Of a DNA stretch of 64,000 nt, positions 9,986 to 20,736 are shown one piece after another. Within the stretch, counting starts at the first letter, position 1. Each line of letters starts with the position of its first letter. Source of the DNA: Trichomonas vaginalis G3 (taxonomy: Eukaryota > Parabasalia > Trichomonadida > Trichomonadidae); the NCBI RefSeq assembly GCF_026262505.1, contig NC_067206.1, forward strand, positions 38,949,660-39,013,659. The letters are read 5' to 3'. The notes beneath the pieces are model-generated. The model was not told the origin of the DNA. It was given only the letters and a program-made list of their open reading frames with translations, and searched no databases. Position numbers and translations under genes: made by a program.

Positions 9986-10315
9986 ATGAGCAATTCAGTT
10001 CCAATCACAGTTCCTTCTGACTCATTTGAGGGTGCTGCAAACTATCTTATCAACATCGAACTTCCTGGCATTGCCAAGAAGGATGTCAACATCGACATTG
10101 CAGAAAATATTATTTCAGTTAAGGCAGAGAAGAAGGCACCAAACAAAGACTACAGAAAAATCGATACAGGCCGCCTCTATGGTAAGATTGAAAGCAGATG
10201 GAGCATTCCAAAGGACGGTGATGCTGAAAAAATCTCCGCTGCTCTCAACGAAGGCCTCTTAACAATCACAATTCCAAAAACAAAGAAGCGCGAGATCAAG
10301 ATTAACCTCGAGTAA
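9986..10315 (+). CDS. Small heat shock protein, Hsp20/alpha-crystallin family
   Basis: 109 residues, almost all alpha-crystallin domain (residues ~15-105). Diagnostic points are YLINIELPGIAKKDVNIDI (strands beta2-beta3), ISVKAEKKAP, and ALNEGLLTITIPK, matching the family A-x(3)-N-G-(V/L)-L signature. A short IKINLE tail replaces the usual I-x-I extension. It would hold unfolding proteins in an ATP-independent way, as oligomers in the cytosol. The short N-terminal arm is smaller than in typical Hsp20s and resembles compact protist versions. It lies between a coiled-coil gene and a convergent gene with its own upstream region, so it is monocistronic. Confidence 0.93.
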   Translation: MSNSVPITVPSDSFEGAANYLINIELPGIAKKDVNIDIAENIISVKAEKKAPNKDYRKIDTGRLYGKIESRWSIPKDGDAEKISAALNEGLLTITIPKTKKREIKINLE

Positions 10316-10728
10316 ATTTTAAGTTTGATTTTTTTTTTACAAATTTTCTTTCTTTATTAAAAGTTTTTCGAATTCGTTTGTTCTGAGCAAAATTAAATCA
10401 AAATACAAATATCAAATGATAAATCTGATCTAAATTTAATGAAAAATTATCATTTGAGATTTCTTTTGGAGAAATTATGGCCAAGAACCTCGAATTCCAA
10501 AATATTAATTTTGTCAATATAGTAAACTTTGATTTAAAGTAATAAAATCTAACTTCGATTTTATTTTCTTATTAAGTTTCTCTGAACTCAATTTGAGAGT
10601 TAGTATTAGTTTTATATCAGAAAGGATGATTATTTTAAGATGAAAACTGAAAAATAAAAAATTATTTTTTGAATTTTGAGAGAAAATAATAAATACGTAC
10701 ATTATTTTAATAATATAATATATAGATT
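10316..10728. other. Convergent intergenic region
   Basis: AT-rich 3' flank shared by the Hsp20 gene and the minus-strand gene at 10729. No gene, RNA or repeat recognised. Confidence 0.5.
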
Positions 10729-12123
10729 TCAAGCACATAACTTTCCGCAATGCAAAACTAACGCTTCTAAATTTGCATTTGCGTATTCAAACATAGGAGA
10801 TAAACAGGATTTCGGCGCGAACGTCTTCATCATAGAATGCACCTGGAACGGATCCGGGCAATCCGAAGCCAGTAGAACGCCGAAAAACAGGCTAAATAAG
10901 TCATCGAACCCGAGAATCTGTTTTAATTCATCCGGAGTTGGTTCATGACCAACCAGTGCTGATATAGCAGCGCGATGGATATCAGACATCGTTACATGTA
11001 TATAATATAAGCCGTCAATCGGATTAACGGTGAAAAATGACAAAAGAAAAGTCTCCGAGGCCTTTCTATACAACGGAGCCCTCAAGAAGCACTCCCTGGC
11101 TGATTCTTCCATATCGCCTGGAGGAGACATCCCTTTTGGCAATGTCATTCCTGACATTTTCGTAGAATGTATTTCTGGGTATTTGGCGTAAAATTCGCTG
11201 GTACTAAATAAAGCTGTATTGGTCTCGTAAACTCTATCCATGATCGCTCTGAAGAAGAGTAATAAAGATATCGACTGATCTTTAGGCGTAGTACAAGCTT
11301 GCTGAGGTACTAGAGCGGCACAGAATTCAATGATTTTATCTGAGAACTCGGAAAATGAATTCTGTGAGTTTAATGCGATAAAATAATCTATTGCGCGTCC
11401 GTTCTTAGAATTCGAAGAAAATAAGTAGCGGGATATGTTTATCTCATCTGGTATGAATCCGAAATAGAATAATTCCGGATCTATGACTTGAGCTGCTTGA
11501 TTTACAAGTTTTGAGAAAAATTCTTCGAAATTCGTAACCCAGAGAGGATAAGGTACTTTACTTAATTCCTGTTTCATTAGTTTAATTTTTGTGTGTATTA
11601 TTTCGTTTCGTTTCTGATATTTATTTTCGCCAGGGTCCATTTCGTAAAAGGAGTCTTTAATTTTAATAGCAAGAAGGGATGGAACAGACTTTCCAAGAAG
11701 GAATTGTGTTAGTCGCTGTATTTGTGCTTTTTTCGTTGCAAAAAACATTATAATTTTTTGTTGTTGCTTTAATTGATTTTTCCAAGCGTATTTCTTCAAG
11801 AACTGTAATTGTCGTAATTTCATTATATCGTTGTTGTTATCAAAATCAATACTAGTCTGAGTGACAGGTGGATTTGCTTCAATTTGCTGTTTTAGCTTTT
11901 CTGCTGCAGTTTCTGCTTGGTCAACGCTTATATTATAGTTTTTTAGAGATTCTAACGCGCGTTGATGCATGGCTGCCTTTTTTACTTGAAATTGCCTCAA
12001 TAATGTCGCACTTGAAGATTTCGGTTGCTGAAAAAAGTCAAGATGCTGCACGATGTCGAAATTTATGTCCCGCCAGTCTTCAAATGACTGAGAAGAAAAC
12101 GAATTCGAGCGAACTCCTGACAT
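10729..12123 (-). CDS. Hypothetical protein with a VPS9-like C-terminal region
   Basis: 464 residues. The first ~180 are helical and rich in K/Q (AMHQRALESLKNY, QQQKIIMFFATKKAQIQRL). From ~230 there is a helical domain whose features recall VPS9 Rab5-type GEF domains: TPKDQSISLLLFFRAIM (compare the aDDlLPll helix of VPS9), and a C-terminal SPMFEYANANLEALVLH (compare GYylvtLeaA). If right, it would activate an endosomal Rab. The match is weak and by eye, so hypothetical protein remains a fair label. The start is the first ATG (MSGVRSNSF). CGTCATAAC about 30 bases upstream could be an initiator. It is transcribed toward the Hsp20 gene. Confidence 0.7.
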   Translation of the reverse strand: MSGVRSNSFSSQSFEDWRDINFDIVQHLDFFQQPKSSSATLLRQFQVKKAAMHQRALESLKNYNISVDQAETAAEKLKQQIEANPPVTQTSIDFDNNNDIMKLRQLQFLKKYAWKNQLKQQQKIIMFFATKKAQIQRLTQFLLGKSVPSLLAIKIKDSFYEMDPGENKYQKRNEIIHTKIKLMKQELSKVPYPLWVTNFEEFFSKLVNQAAQVIDPELFYFGFIPDEINISRYLFSSNSKNGRAIDYFIALNSQNSFSEFSDKIIEFCAALVPQQACTTPKDQSISLLLFFRAIMDRVYETNTALFSTSEFYAKYPEIHSTKMSGMTLPKGMSPPGDMEESARECFLRAPLYRKASETFLLSFFTVNPIDGLYYIHVTMSDIHRAAISALVGHEPTPDELKQILGFDDLFSLFFGVLLASDCPDPFQVHSMMKTFAPKSCLSPMFEYANANLEALVLHCGKLCA

Positions 12124-12864
12124 TACAAAATTTCAACTGCGGTTATGACGAAAATATGGAAAATTTCATAATTTTACACATTTAAATTTATAAAACTGTG
12201 TGAGAAATTTTGATGCATTTTAATTCTTTGTAGAGGATCCTTCTCAATTTTGAGAAGACTTTCAATTTACATGATTGTTATTAGTGCGGCAATCTTTTTA
12301 TCTAATAGTTATAAATAGAAATTTCCTATGGAAATATGTACCTATATGGATTAATGTATATTTATACCGTATGAAAACATACCTATATCAAGAAAGAAGA
12401 ATGCTTATAGGAATAGTAAAAATCAACATCATTTTAACTGCATATTGCACTGAGAGATCACTCAAATGAGAAATCCATCAACTAGTACTCTCAAACAAGT
12501 CGCTATTAATCTGTCTATATCAAACCAATTTACACTTTGTTTAGTTAATTGAATTTAAATTTAGTGTTTATTGTTTATTTAATACAATATTAATTGAACA
12601 CTAAGTCAATTAGTTGCATTTTCGTTTAAATATATAGTTTTTTTATATAAATGAAGCTATATTTAGTGTATATTTAAAAGAAATATGTTATTTTTTTCAA
12701 TTAGAATCAATACAGAATGAATATATGTGAATAATCAAAAGCATAGTAAATGAGTACCAAGTTATAAGTAAAATAAGTAAAATAAGAAAAAATTATCTAA
12801 AATTTAAACAGAAAAACTTAAAAAAGAATATTAATTTATAAAAAATCATATCAAAAAAGAAATT
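12124..12864. other. Intergenic region, no gene seen
   Basis: 741 bases of AT-rich sequence between two minus-strand genes. A 64-codon plus-strand frame near 12275 has biased, low-information composition and no support. No repeat or RNA recognised. Confidence 0.5.
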
Positions 12865-14481
12865 TTATTCACGCTTTCCAGCATAATAAGCAACATCATT
12901 ATCAGAATCCTTCATCAGTCTTTCGGTAATATGGACGGTCTTTGCTGCGCTTGCCTCTCTGGCCAACACGATCCTTACATTCGAAACAGGGTCCAAAATT
13001 GCCTTTTCGATGACTCCGGAGCATCTATCTACAATTTTCAGAGCGAAAATTGCCTGAATGACTGTCTGTCTTACCTGGTAGTCCTTTGTATCGAATGTCT
13101 GCTCGAAGAGAGGCGCGAATGTTGTAATTTTCCAGTCTTGGCCGTAAATTTCCGAAATCAGCGGCAGAGCTTTCACCATGTTCTTCCTGACGTCGGAGCT
13201 CTCGTTTGTCATGAGCTTTATGACGAGAGGTATGAAGTTGTCAGTGAAGTACTGGACGTCTGTTGTTCGTGCAATTTCGGGAATTATGCCTGGAATTGGG
13301 AGCTGTGTCCTCCAAGGACTGAATTTAATAAGGTTTCCGATATGTTTGGCAGCAGCACTAACTGCATAGCCTGTTTTGGCAACAGATGTCAATGCAGCTA
13401 ATTTGACGTTATTATCACCGTCTTCGAGGAGTAAAGAGAGCAATGGAGAGCACAGGGATTCAGGGGCACCGCTAATATCACCAATACTCTTGGCTACGGC
13501 TGATCTAACTGAAGTATTTTTATCTGATGCGATTGCTGTTGCGAATTTGGCAAATTCATCAAGAGAATATGCACCAGAGTCGTAAATAAATGGTAACGAA
13601 CGTGCTATTGATGCGCGAACCTCTACTGCTGCGTCGATTGATGCTGGATCTGCAATTCCTTTGACAACGTCAGCTGGAGGTGGTCCATCAATGAAAATTT
13701 TAGCAAGAGAATCAGCTAAAACTGCACGTGCCTGCCAGCGAGGGCTTGCAAAGATCCTTTTCGTAGAATTAATTTTTAATTCTGACATTGTTGGTGGTAA
13801 AAATGACAGAGCGAGTGGGAGTTCGATAAGGACTGCATGAGAGAGATCGTCGGATAATGTTGTGATTAATCTTTCGATAATATCGAATTGTTCTTGAGTT
13901 TGCGCTGTTGTAATAAATATAGGAAGTGCTGTAGCTAATGATCTGCGGACAATTGTCATTTGATCGACAGAAATTGATGGGAAGAATAATCCGAGTTTTT
14001 TATGAAGAGAATCGGGATATAACGAAAATGTTGCGCCTAATATTGTAGCTGCGGCTGATCTGAGTGGGTGCCATGTGTCTTCGCACATCTCTTTAAGAAC
14101 TGGGAAGAAAAATTCTGAAAGTTCTTCCGGAGTAGCCTTGTGAGATAACGAGATAAAAGATTTCGTAGCTGTTTCTTGGACTTTGGCATCTTCAATTTCG
14201 CAGATTTGCTTGAGTAATGTAAGAATTACAGAGACATGCTGAGATCCACCAATTTCTTCAAGAATTTGAGGTAGCTGCTCTGCAACACGCATCCAAACCT
14301 CCTCGGTGTTGTCGATTGTTTCGGCAATATACGGTAGTAATTCTGAGCGAGATCTTTCTGGGCCTAATGTTTTTGAAATAATTTTTAGTGACTGGACAGC
14401 ATTAAGGCGCTCATTTAATACTTCACTTCTCAGGTTTTCAATTAGGTCCCTGCTCTCGTCATTTGCGAGGGGCGATGACAT
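12865..14481 (-). CDS. Protein phosphatase 2A scaffold subunit A (PR65), HEAT-repeat protein
   Basis: 538 residues, built throughout of ~39-residue HEAT repeats (for example WMRVAEQLPQILEEIGG, TWHPLRSAAATILGATFSLYP, SVRSAVAKSIGDISGAP, DVRKNMVKALPLISEIYG). The regular D-x-x-x-x-V-R and W-R motifs at the start of the second helices are typical of PR65/A. The family usually has 15 repeats in ~590 residues, so this copy is slightly short. It holds the PP2A catalytic subunit and a B regulatory subunit together in the cytosol and nucleus. The start at MSSPLANDESRDLIENL fits the first helix. No change of frame is seen. Several antisense frames here are shadows. Confidence 0.9.
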   Translation of the reverse strand: MSSPLANDESRDLIENLRSEVLNERLNAVQSLKIISKTLGPERSRSELLPYIAETIDNTEEVWMRVAEQLPQILEEIGGSQHVSVILTLLKQICEIEDAKVQETATKSFISLSHKATPEELSEFFFPVLKEMCEDTWHPLRSAAATILGATFSLYPDSLHKKLGLFFPSISVDQMTIVRRSLATALPIFITTAQTQEQFDIIERLITTLSDDLSHAVLIELPLALSFLPPTMSELKINSTKRIFASPRWQARAVLADSLAKIFIDGPPPADVVKGIADPASIDAAVEVRASIARSLPFIYDSGAYSLDEFAKFATAIASDKNTSVRSAVAKSIGDISGAPESLCSPLLSLLLEDGDNNVKLAALTSVAKTGYAVSAAAKHIGNLIKFSPWRTQLPIPGIIPEIARTTDVQYFTDNFIPLVIKLMTNESSDVRKNMVKALPLISEIYGQDWKITTFAPLFEQTFDTKDYQVRQTVIQAIFALKIVDRCSGVIEKAILDPVSNVRIVLAREASAAKTVHITERLMKDSDNDVAYYAGKRE

Positions 14482-15655
14482 TTTTCAAATAGCGGTTACT
14501 TTCCATTAAGCTATTCGGCTTTTTTCGTTCTTTGAATATAATTGTATTTAGTACCATATGTAAAATATGAAATATCAAATAATTTAAGCAAATGAGGAAA
14601 TCCTACTATATTTTGATTCCATAATAAAGAATCATTGACCAAAACTATAATAAATTATCAAAACATACAACAGGTATCAATAATAGTATGGTTAGAAAAA
14701 CGAATTATCATATTTTATAAATAACAAGAAATTCGGTTGACAATATGGTGAACACATTGAAATTACAGTTACTTACGATTTACTCAATGATAAACTCGAC
14801 ATTAACATTAGAGATGTCATTAGAAATTATCAATTGAACAAGAATGGGAAAAAGAATTATCAAAATTATCTGGCCATCTTTTTGTTGACTTTACAGAAGT
14901 TCAAACATTCATCGTGCCGTCAGAAGACTCCAAATTTGCTATCAAACATAATGGTGTAGTACATTTCTACATGGTGTTAGTGGGATCTTTATTCAGGTAA
15001 TGATTTAACGTGTTTTCTACAAAGAAAAGATGACAGTATTGTATCGTCTTTACTAATTTACTTAGTTTCATTTGTTAGAACACATGCAGCATTTTTTGTT
15101 ATTGAGATCCATGAAGAAATGAAATTGGGGATGGGGATTGTAAAGAGAGTTTATAAGCAATTCAAAATTGAATGTGATGAACCCAAGATTTTAATAGTAA
15201 GATAATTGAACAAATATCCAATTCCAGTTAGTGGAGAATGTTACTTCCCAATAAGAACTTCTTCATTCAAGTTTATAATTGTTTCTTTAATGACTCTGAG
15301 TTTCTCTTAATAGGAATTCAAAAATTAGATTCAAAACTGGAATATTATGATACGACTTAAAATAAGAATCAAGACTCAAAATGTTTTGATAAGATTGAAC
15401 TTAATGAAACAGGAAATAGTATCTCAATTATTTGTGTATGATGATCATATTATCCGGGAATGTTTGAAGTATATATTGATCACAAATTTGATAGATCTTG
15501 GAACACATCATTATTAATTTATGGACTTACATCTCAAACACCACTTTATAGTATTCATTACTTGAATCCAAATTCAATGCCCTTTGTCAAAAATGCTTTC
15601 ATACACATACAGAAAAAAAAGCCAAATGCGAAATGGAAAGGTAAAGACGCCTATT
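14482..15655 (+). pseudogene. Decayed host coding sequence of unknown family
   Basis: Plus-strand sequence from about 14780 still translates into protein-like stretches broken by stops and frame changes. One runs VDFTEVQTFIVPSEDSKF near 14890, and another is MFEVYIDHKFDRSWNTSLL from 15460 to 15693. No ATG-to-stop frame spans it. I do not recognise the family. It looks like an eroded member of one of the large Trichomonas gene families. The first ~300 bases (14482-14780) are plain intergenic sequence upstream of the PP2A gene. Confidence 0.3.
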
Positions 15656-16485
15656 CTAATATTGTTCAACACATTCATCGATCTCATTTTTGAAAATCTG
15701 GTCCCAATTTGAATCATCATGATTATGAATATCATAATTAAATATTTGCCCGTTTATGTTACAATTTATGAGAAATGCACCATCTAGTACCTCTGACCCA
15801 TGATTTTGAATTCTAAAAATAGAATCATTAATATTTAATTGATAACCATTTCTGATTACTAAACCATAGCAAGTTGTTTGAATATAATTACACATTGAAA
15901 TGCTTTGAATATAGAATAGATGATAATGTATGTAAGAATTACTATTACTATTAATATTCTCAACAAAAGCTCCAAATTTAATCACATCAGAATTTGATGA
16001 TATTGAATCAATTCTAGTACCGATACAATATCCTGCACTATTAGAAATATTTATATGGTAAAATGAAGGACGTCCATTTTCTGTCCAAACAGTATGATAT
16101 CCAATTTGTCTATTGCATTGCGTTACAGAAATAAGACAGCCTCTGCATGTTGAACCTCCGATATAATATGCATTTCCTCCTTGAAGTGACATAGAATCAA
16201 TTATACATATTTTATTTAAAATAATTAAACAACTATCACAATCAATTGAAATTGATGCACCACACATTGGCGAACTAATTTGATTAAATTTACATGATTC
16301 AATAAGGATATTGGAACCACTCTGACTACATATGATTGCACTCGATTCGAGTTTTTCGAAAAGACAACTGGAAACAGCAACATTTCCACTAATTGTTCCT
16401 CCATTACTTGTGATATGACTCCGAGAAAAGTAAAAATTCCATGAATCTGTGTTAGGTTGATTTTCTAGAGTATAAAAAGCTGTTT
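15656..16485 (-). pseudogene. 5'-truncated beta-helix surface protein gene (Pmp-like)
   Basis: A minus-strand frame is open for about 275 codons without a credible start. It repeats short units with Ser/Cys/Asn turns: SCLFEKLESSAIICSQSG, SCKFNQISSPMCGASI, QGGNAYYIGGSTCRGC. These stacked -xCxF/I- rungs with GG turns are typical of right-handed parallel beta-helix surface proteins, which Trichomonas has in many copies. Intact relatives are much longer and carry a C-terminal membrane segment. Here both ends are missing, so this is a fragment. The ATG at 16267 is probably internal. Confidence 0.5.
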
Positions 16486-16639
16486 AAAATTCAGAAAATA
16501 AAAGTAAGATCAGAATTCGGAGGAAACCTTATTCTATCGTTCTGATCAGGATAATACGACTTATCTTTTGGCATCGGGATTGATCGGGAAATTGGGATCA
16601 ACTCATTCAATTTTATCCCGATTAATCGGGATAGACATT

Positions 16640-16850
16640 AAAACGTTCTATTCTAAAAATAGAATCACTTATATTTAATTGATAATCAAAAGTGAATTTG
16701 GGGATTGAATATATTATAATGCATGAATAAAACAACACATTGAAATAGTTTGAATATAACTTCGATGTTCATATTTTATATTATTATTAAAAGATCCAAA
16801 TTTAATAAGATCATGATTTAATTGACCATAACGATGAATATATTGTCATG
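16640..16850 (-). pseudogene. Second, more decayed copy of the same beta-helix gene
   Basis: The blocks TTCTAAAAATAGAATCA, TATTTAATTGATAA, CACATTGAAAT, GTTTGAATATA and CCAAATTTAAT recur in the same order as in 15800-15985, with many small differences. This is a partial tandem copy of the gene relic to its left. It is cut off at ~16851 by the transposon-derived repeat. Confidence 0.4.
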
Positions 16851-16851
16851 A

Positions 16852-18502
16852 TTGCTAAAGTTTTAGGCTCCAGAAATGAATATACATCAAACTGAAACAA
16901 TTGATAAATTGAATGAACTTTTGAGAGGTTCTCAAATAAAAAAATTATCTAATTTTTTACAATATTACTATTATTTTATCCACATATGTATATATAGTAA
17001 TTTGAGAAAACTTTTAGGAAAAAATAAGTTTAATAAAAATCTGAATTTTACTTGTTGTGGGATTGTTATTAATTGACACTCCAGACGTATTACTAATAGT
17101 TATGCGTATGCAATTAAAGTATTTCTGATGGACAAAATGTGAGATTTATATCAGATAATTCATTTCTACTATTAAGTTATTCATTTATGAGTTTGCACTT
17201 ATTCGCACTAAATAAATAACTATTAAAATTGTTTTAATTAATTGACACCATATAATAGAGTGAATTTTGTTTGATCAAACAACAATAGATGATAGATATA
17301 AAGCCAAGAAACTTGCTATTAATATGCTCTACTTGCTATTTCAATGTAAGTATGATATTTTCTAAATGTTTCGTTCAGATAACTTAGATATATTAGTCAA
17401 AATTTGAAATTTTAATAGCACATATATTAAAAATAATTATTATTCATAAAAGATTAATGAAATAGTAAAAAAAAATCAATCAAATTATAAAAATACAACA
17501 TATGGTTTTTTATGGTTGTCTCATAATAGCATTTCATGAGAAAAAATATAATACTATTTATTTTTGCATAGTTCAATTTTTTTAAATAATGCAAGATATC
17601 CCGCCATTAGTTTTCATGAAATAATCCAAAAATCAGCATACACTTGAGAACATAGCAGCTCTACATGTTTTCGCTATTTATTTTCCAATAATATGAGGGG
17701 TTCACGCGATAAAGGATTTGATTAATTTTGATAAATATTAGGCTTTTTGCTAGTTACATATTACAATAAGGCTTTTAAATGGATATTTATTGATATGAGC
17801 TTATTTCAAAATGACAGTCTTTGATTTATCCACTAATAAGATTTGATGTCACAAAAATCTAGATTTTGGGGCATAAAAACCTAACACCAAATCATAACTT
17901 CTAAATTGAGTACAGAAATATGTTAATTTTCAGTATTTTTAGAAGAATTCTTATTATCCTTCAAAAAGTCAGTATTTCTGCTGTAATTTTCTACAACATT
18001 GTAGTTATTGCACTTTGTCTATGGATTTGTATATATGTTATATTTATATATAAATTAATACATTTTAGCTATTATTGATTTTTTTTAATTTTCGAGAAAT
18101 TGAATGGTGAGTCCGATAGAGAAATTTTTAAAAATCCTAGTGCCTCATAGAAGTAATTTCCCTCGTCTCCCATACTTCCAAATGTATGCATATGACATAA
18201 ACTTTTATGCATTACACAAGTGGCCAATAATATCTATAGAGTAAAAAATTAGAAATTTAATTTTTTTATATGATAGTTATATTTCAGATTTGCGAGCGTA
18301 ACTTTTTTCTCCATGGCATACTTGTTTTAAGAGCAAATGATCAAAATCGTCCTTCAATTATTGAAGGAGCTGATATCTTTTGAAAATTGAATTGAAAGGG
18401 TATTCAATTTTCAAATTTCCTCTCAATTTTGGAAACATATCAACTCTATGAATTAACAATTATGTGCCTTCACAGTTTATCAGTCATATAAGGTGCTTAT
18501 CC
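16852..18502 (-). mobile_element. Truncated copy of a TTAA-flanked DNA transposon
   Basis: This segment is the reverse complement of most of 27049-29073. Its right end reads GCTTATCC followed by TTAA (18503-18506), matching the TTAAGGATA terminus of the full copy, but the adjoining subterminal part has been lost. Its other end stops at ~16852 inside decayed gene sequence, without the terminal repeat. Compared with the full copy it carries ~440 extra bp (about 17502-17938) and lacks ~800 bp near 18050. The 66-codon frame at 16876 is identical to one in the other copy and is probably a relic, not a gene. Confidence 0.65.
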
Positions 18503-18506
18503 TTAA

Positions 18507-19797
18507 ATAAAAAATATCTTTGATATGAAGAAATCTTATAAATCACCAAAATACTGTTCAAGTGCCTTGATTCTTTCGGGGAAGTCTCATTTGTCCTTGT
18601 TGATAAAAGAAACAATTGCCAAACAATCATTTAAAATATATTTTGATTGAAAAATAGATTCCATATTCATTTTCAGGAAAATTCAAATCAACGTTTTCTC
18701 TGTATTGAAACAAGTTGACTTATTATTAAATGAAATCTTCAATTTTTTTACTTAATCATATTTCTATCCACGTATTTTAATAATTGTATCAATTAATACA
18801 TTAGCAATCAAATCTGTGAATTTTCCAACTTCTCAAATAAAAGACTTTTCCTACAGTACTGAGATGAATTCATGTGAGAATCCATTCATTATCGAAATCT
18901 TTGAGTTATTTATGATTAAAACATTAGGCAAAAACAGTGTATTAACTCTAAATAGATATAACAAATAATTAATAATAGCAACAAATGGACTTAATTGGAA
19001 GGATTCTGAAGTATATTGATGAACTCGTTGAAAATTTTTTATGCAAATATATTTGTAATATGTAGCATTCCTACAAAATTCGATTGATCAATCCAAATAT
19101 CCTGGACTAATATTTTCCTGATACCATTAATCCATTAAGAAAGGAATTCTGTGCTCTGAATATCATATTCAAATATCATCTTATAAATTTCAAGGCAAAC
19201 CTTGAAGGTAGGTGCGGATCCTGCTTGCGTATCATAAAGAAAATTAATTTGCATTGGGAAAACCCAAAAAGATTGTCTGAAAGTATGTAAAATTCAGAAA
19301 GCATCTTAGCAAGATTAGTTAGACATGTAATGAACTTCTCAATAAGAAATGTGATGATACTGTTATGTAGATAAAACATGTTGTTCATTTTTCATTAAAT
19401 ATGAGCACAAAATCACGTGAATTGAGTCAATGAGCAGAGATTTGTCTTTTGAGTTAAATAATGAGAACTAAACTTTTGAAGGATAACTACCCATCGCATT
19501 AGATATGTTAGAATCAGTCTTGTAGAAATTTAGCACAAAATCAGATAAAATCCAAAATCTTAATCATATTGGGTTAAAAATCATGGAATTGAGCAGTAAA
19601 TCTTGGGTTAACTGAATAACTTTTAAATAAAAGCCAGTAAAAACATTCAATTTGCTAAAAATTTGTACTTTATCTTGAAATTTATTATCTTATTTCACAT
19701 GGTGCAAATATCAAAGAAAAAGCTAAATATGGAAAAACCGCACTTAATATTGCAGAATTTCTTATTTCAGACGGTGTCAAAAAATAATGTTATGAGA
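18507..19797. other. Decayed intergenic DNA
   Basis: No supported gene on either strand. Short frames (for example 19176-19388 minus) are low-information. A few stretches look like eroded coding DNA, but no family can be named. Confidence 0.4.
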
Positions 19798-19803
19798 TAT
19801 ATA

Positions 19804-20147
19804 GGTACGGGAAAAAGGTGTATTCGCGGGAAAAAGGTGTATTCGCCCCCCAAAATAGGGGAAGTGAAAGTTTTTAGAAAAAGATAATAACACCAATAAA
19901 TAGTAAATATTATACTTATATTATTATTAAAATTTTGTGAATGTTTCTTTGTTGGTTCTTGAGAAAATCGAATTTTATATTTCAAAAATAAAAAATTTTA
20001 TCGTCTTTTAACGTACATATAAATTTTTATTTGGTCAGTAAATAATAAAGATATGTATAAAATATGAATATTATTGGTATAATCATAGTTCCAAAAAAAC
20101 TTTTCCTTCCCTAATTTTGGGGGGCGAATACACCTTTTTCCCGTACC
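19804..20147. mobile_element. MITE with GGTACGGG terminal inverted repeats
   Basis: The left end GGTACGGGAAAAAGGTGTAT and the right end (20100-20147) are reverse complements over about 40 bp, continuing through TTCGCCCCCCAAAAT-AGGG. At the left end, GGGAAAAAGGTGTATTCGC is duplicated in tandem. Flanks on both sides are TATATA, compatible with a TA-type target duplication, though AT-rich flanks make this ambiguous. The 344-bp interior has no coding capacity. Confidence 0.7.
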
Positions 20148-20209
20148 TATATATTTTATTTTTCTGGTATTATCGAAGGAAAAAAAATTCTAATATTTGG
20201 GTTGATTAA

Positions 20210-20350
20210 GGGTGCCCTATAGACGATAAACCACCCTCAGAAAAGCACTTTTAAGGCTATTATATTGAGAACTAGAATCTGGATAATCCATTCATTCGAG
20301 TTCTAATAAGGTTAATTTTGTGATGTTTACATTATCGTTATAGGGCACCC
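20210..20350. mobile_element. 141-bp MITE flanked by TTAA
   Basis: The ends are GGGTGCCCTATA and TATAGGGCACCC, with the inverted match extending to about 19 bp (through ACGATAA). Both sides carry TTAA (20206-20209 and 20351-20354), the target duplication of piggyBac- and Kolobok-type transposases. The interior is non-coding. It is distinct in sequence from the larger TTAA element at 26835. Confidence 0.75.
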
Positions 20351-20736
20351 TTAATATCTCTAATTTATGTTGTATGTAGTTGTTGAGATATAATATTATC
20401 ACAATATAAATTATTAAAGAACTCTCAACTAACTTTGTAAGAAGTCCGATTTAATTTGTATTTAATTAATTCTTTCTTTGTTTGTTTAATAATTTGAAAA
20501 TAATCTTAAAAATTTGTTTATTTCTAGTTCGATTGGATATTGAAGAAGTAATGAGATTTTTTCTGCTCTTATAATCTTCAAAATCTATTTTCGTTCTATG
20601 ATATAATTTCATTTAAAATCTAATTACTTAGTTGAATAGACAGATTATTCTTGAAAATATAGATGTAAAAAACAATAAGAAAATTTTGAGGGGCTGCATC
20701 GGCAATGAAATAAACAAACGACAGGGGGAAGATAAA

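Noticed and set aside
12931-13585. Plus-strand frames opposite the PP2A scaffold gene
   Set aside because: Shadows of the HEAT-repeat coding strand, with Cys/Arg-rich translations and no support.
16876-17076. 66-residue protein, identical to 28834-29034
   Set aside because: Identity is explained by two copies of one transposon. It is Tyr/Ile rich, with no promoter or family. Kept as a note, not a gene.
20632-20736. Upstream extension of the Vps18-like frame
   Set aside because: The frame opens at a TTG, and the first ATG is at 20737. The extra residues resemble nothing in Vps18.
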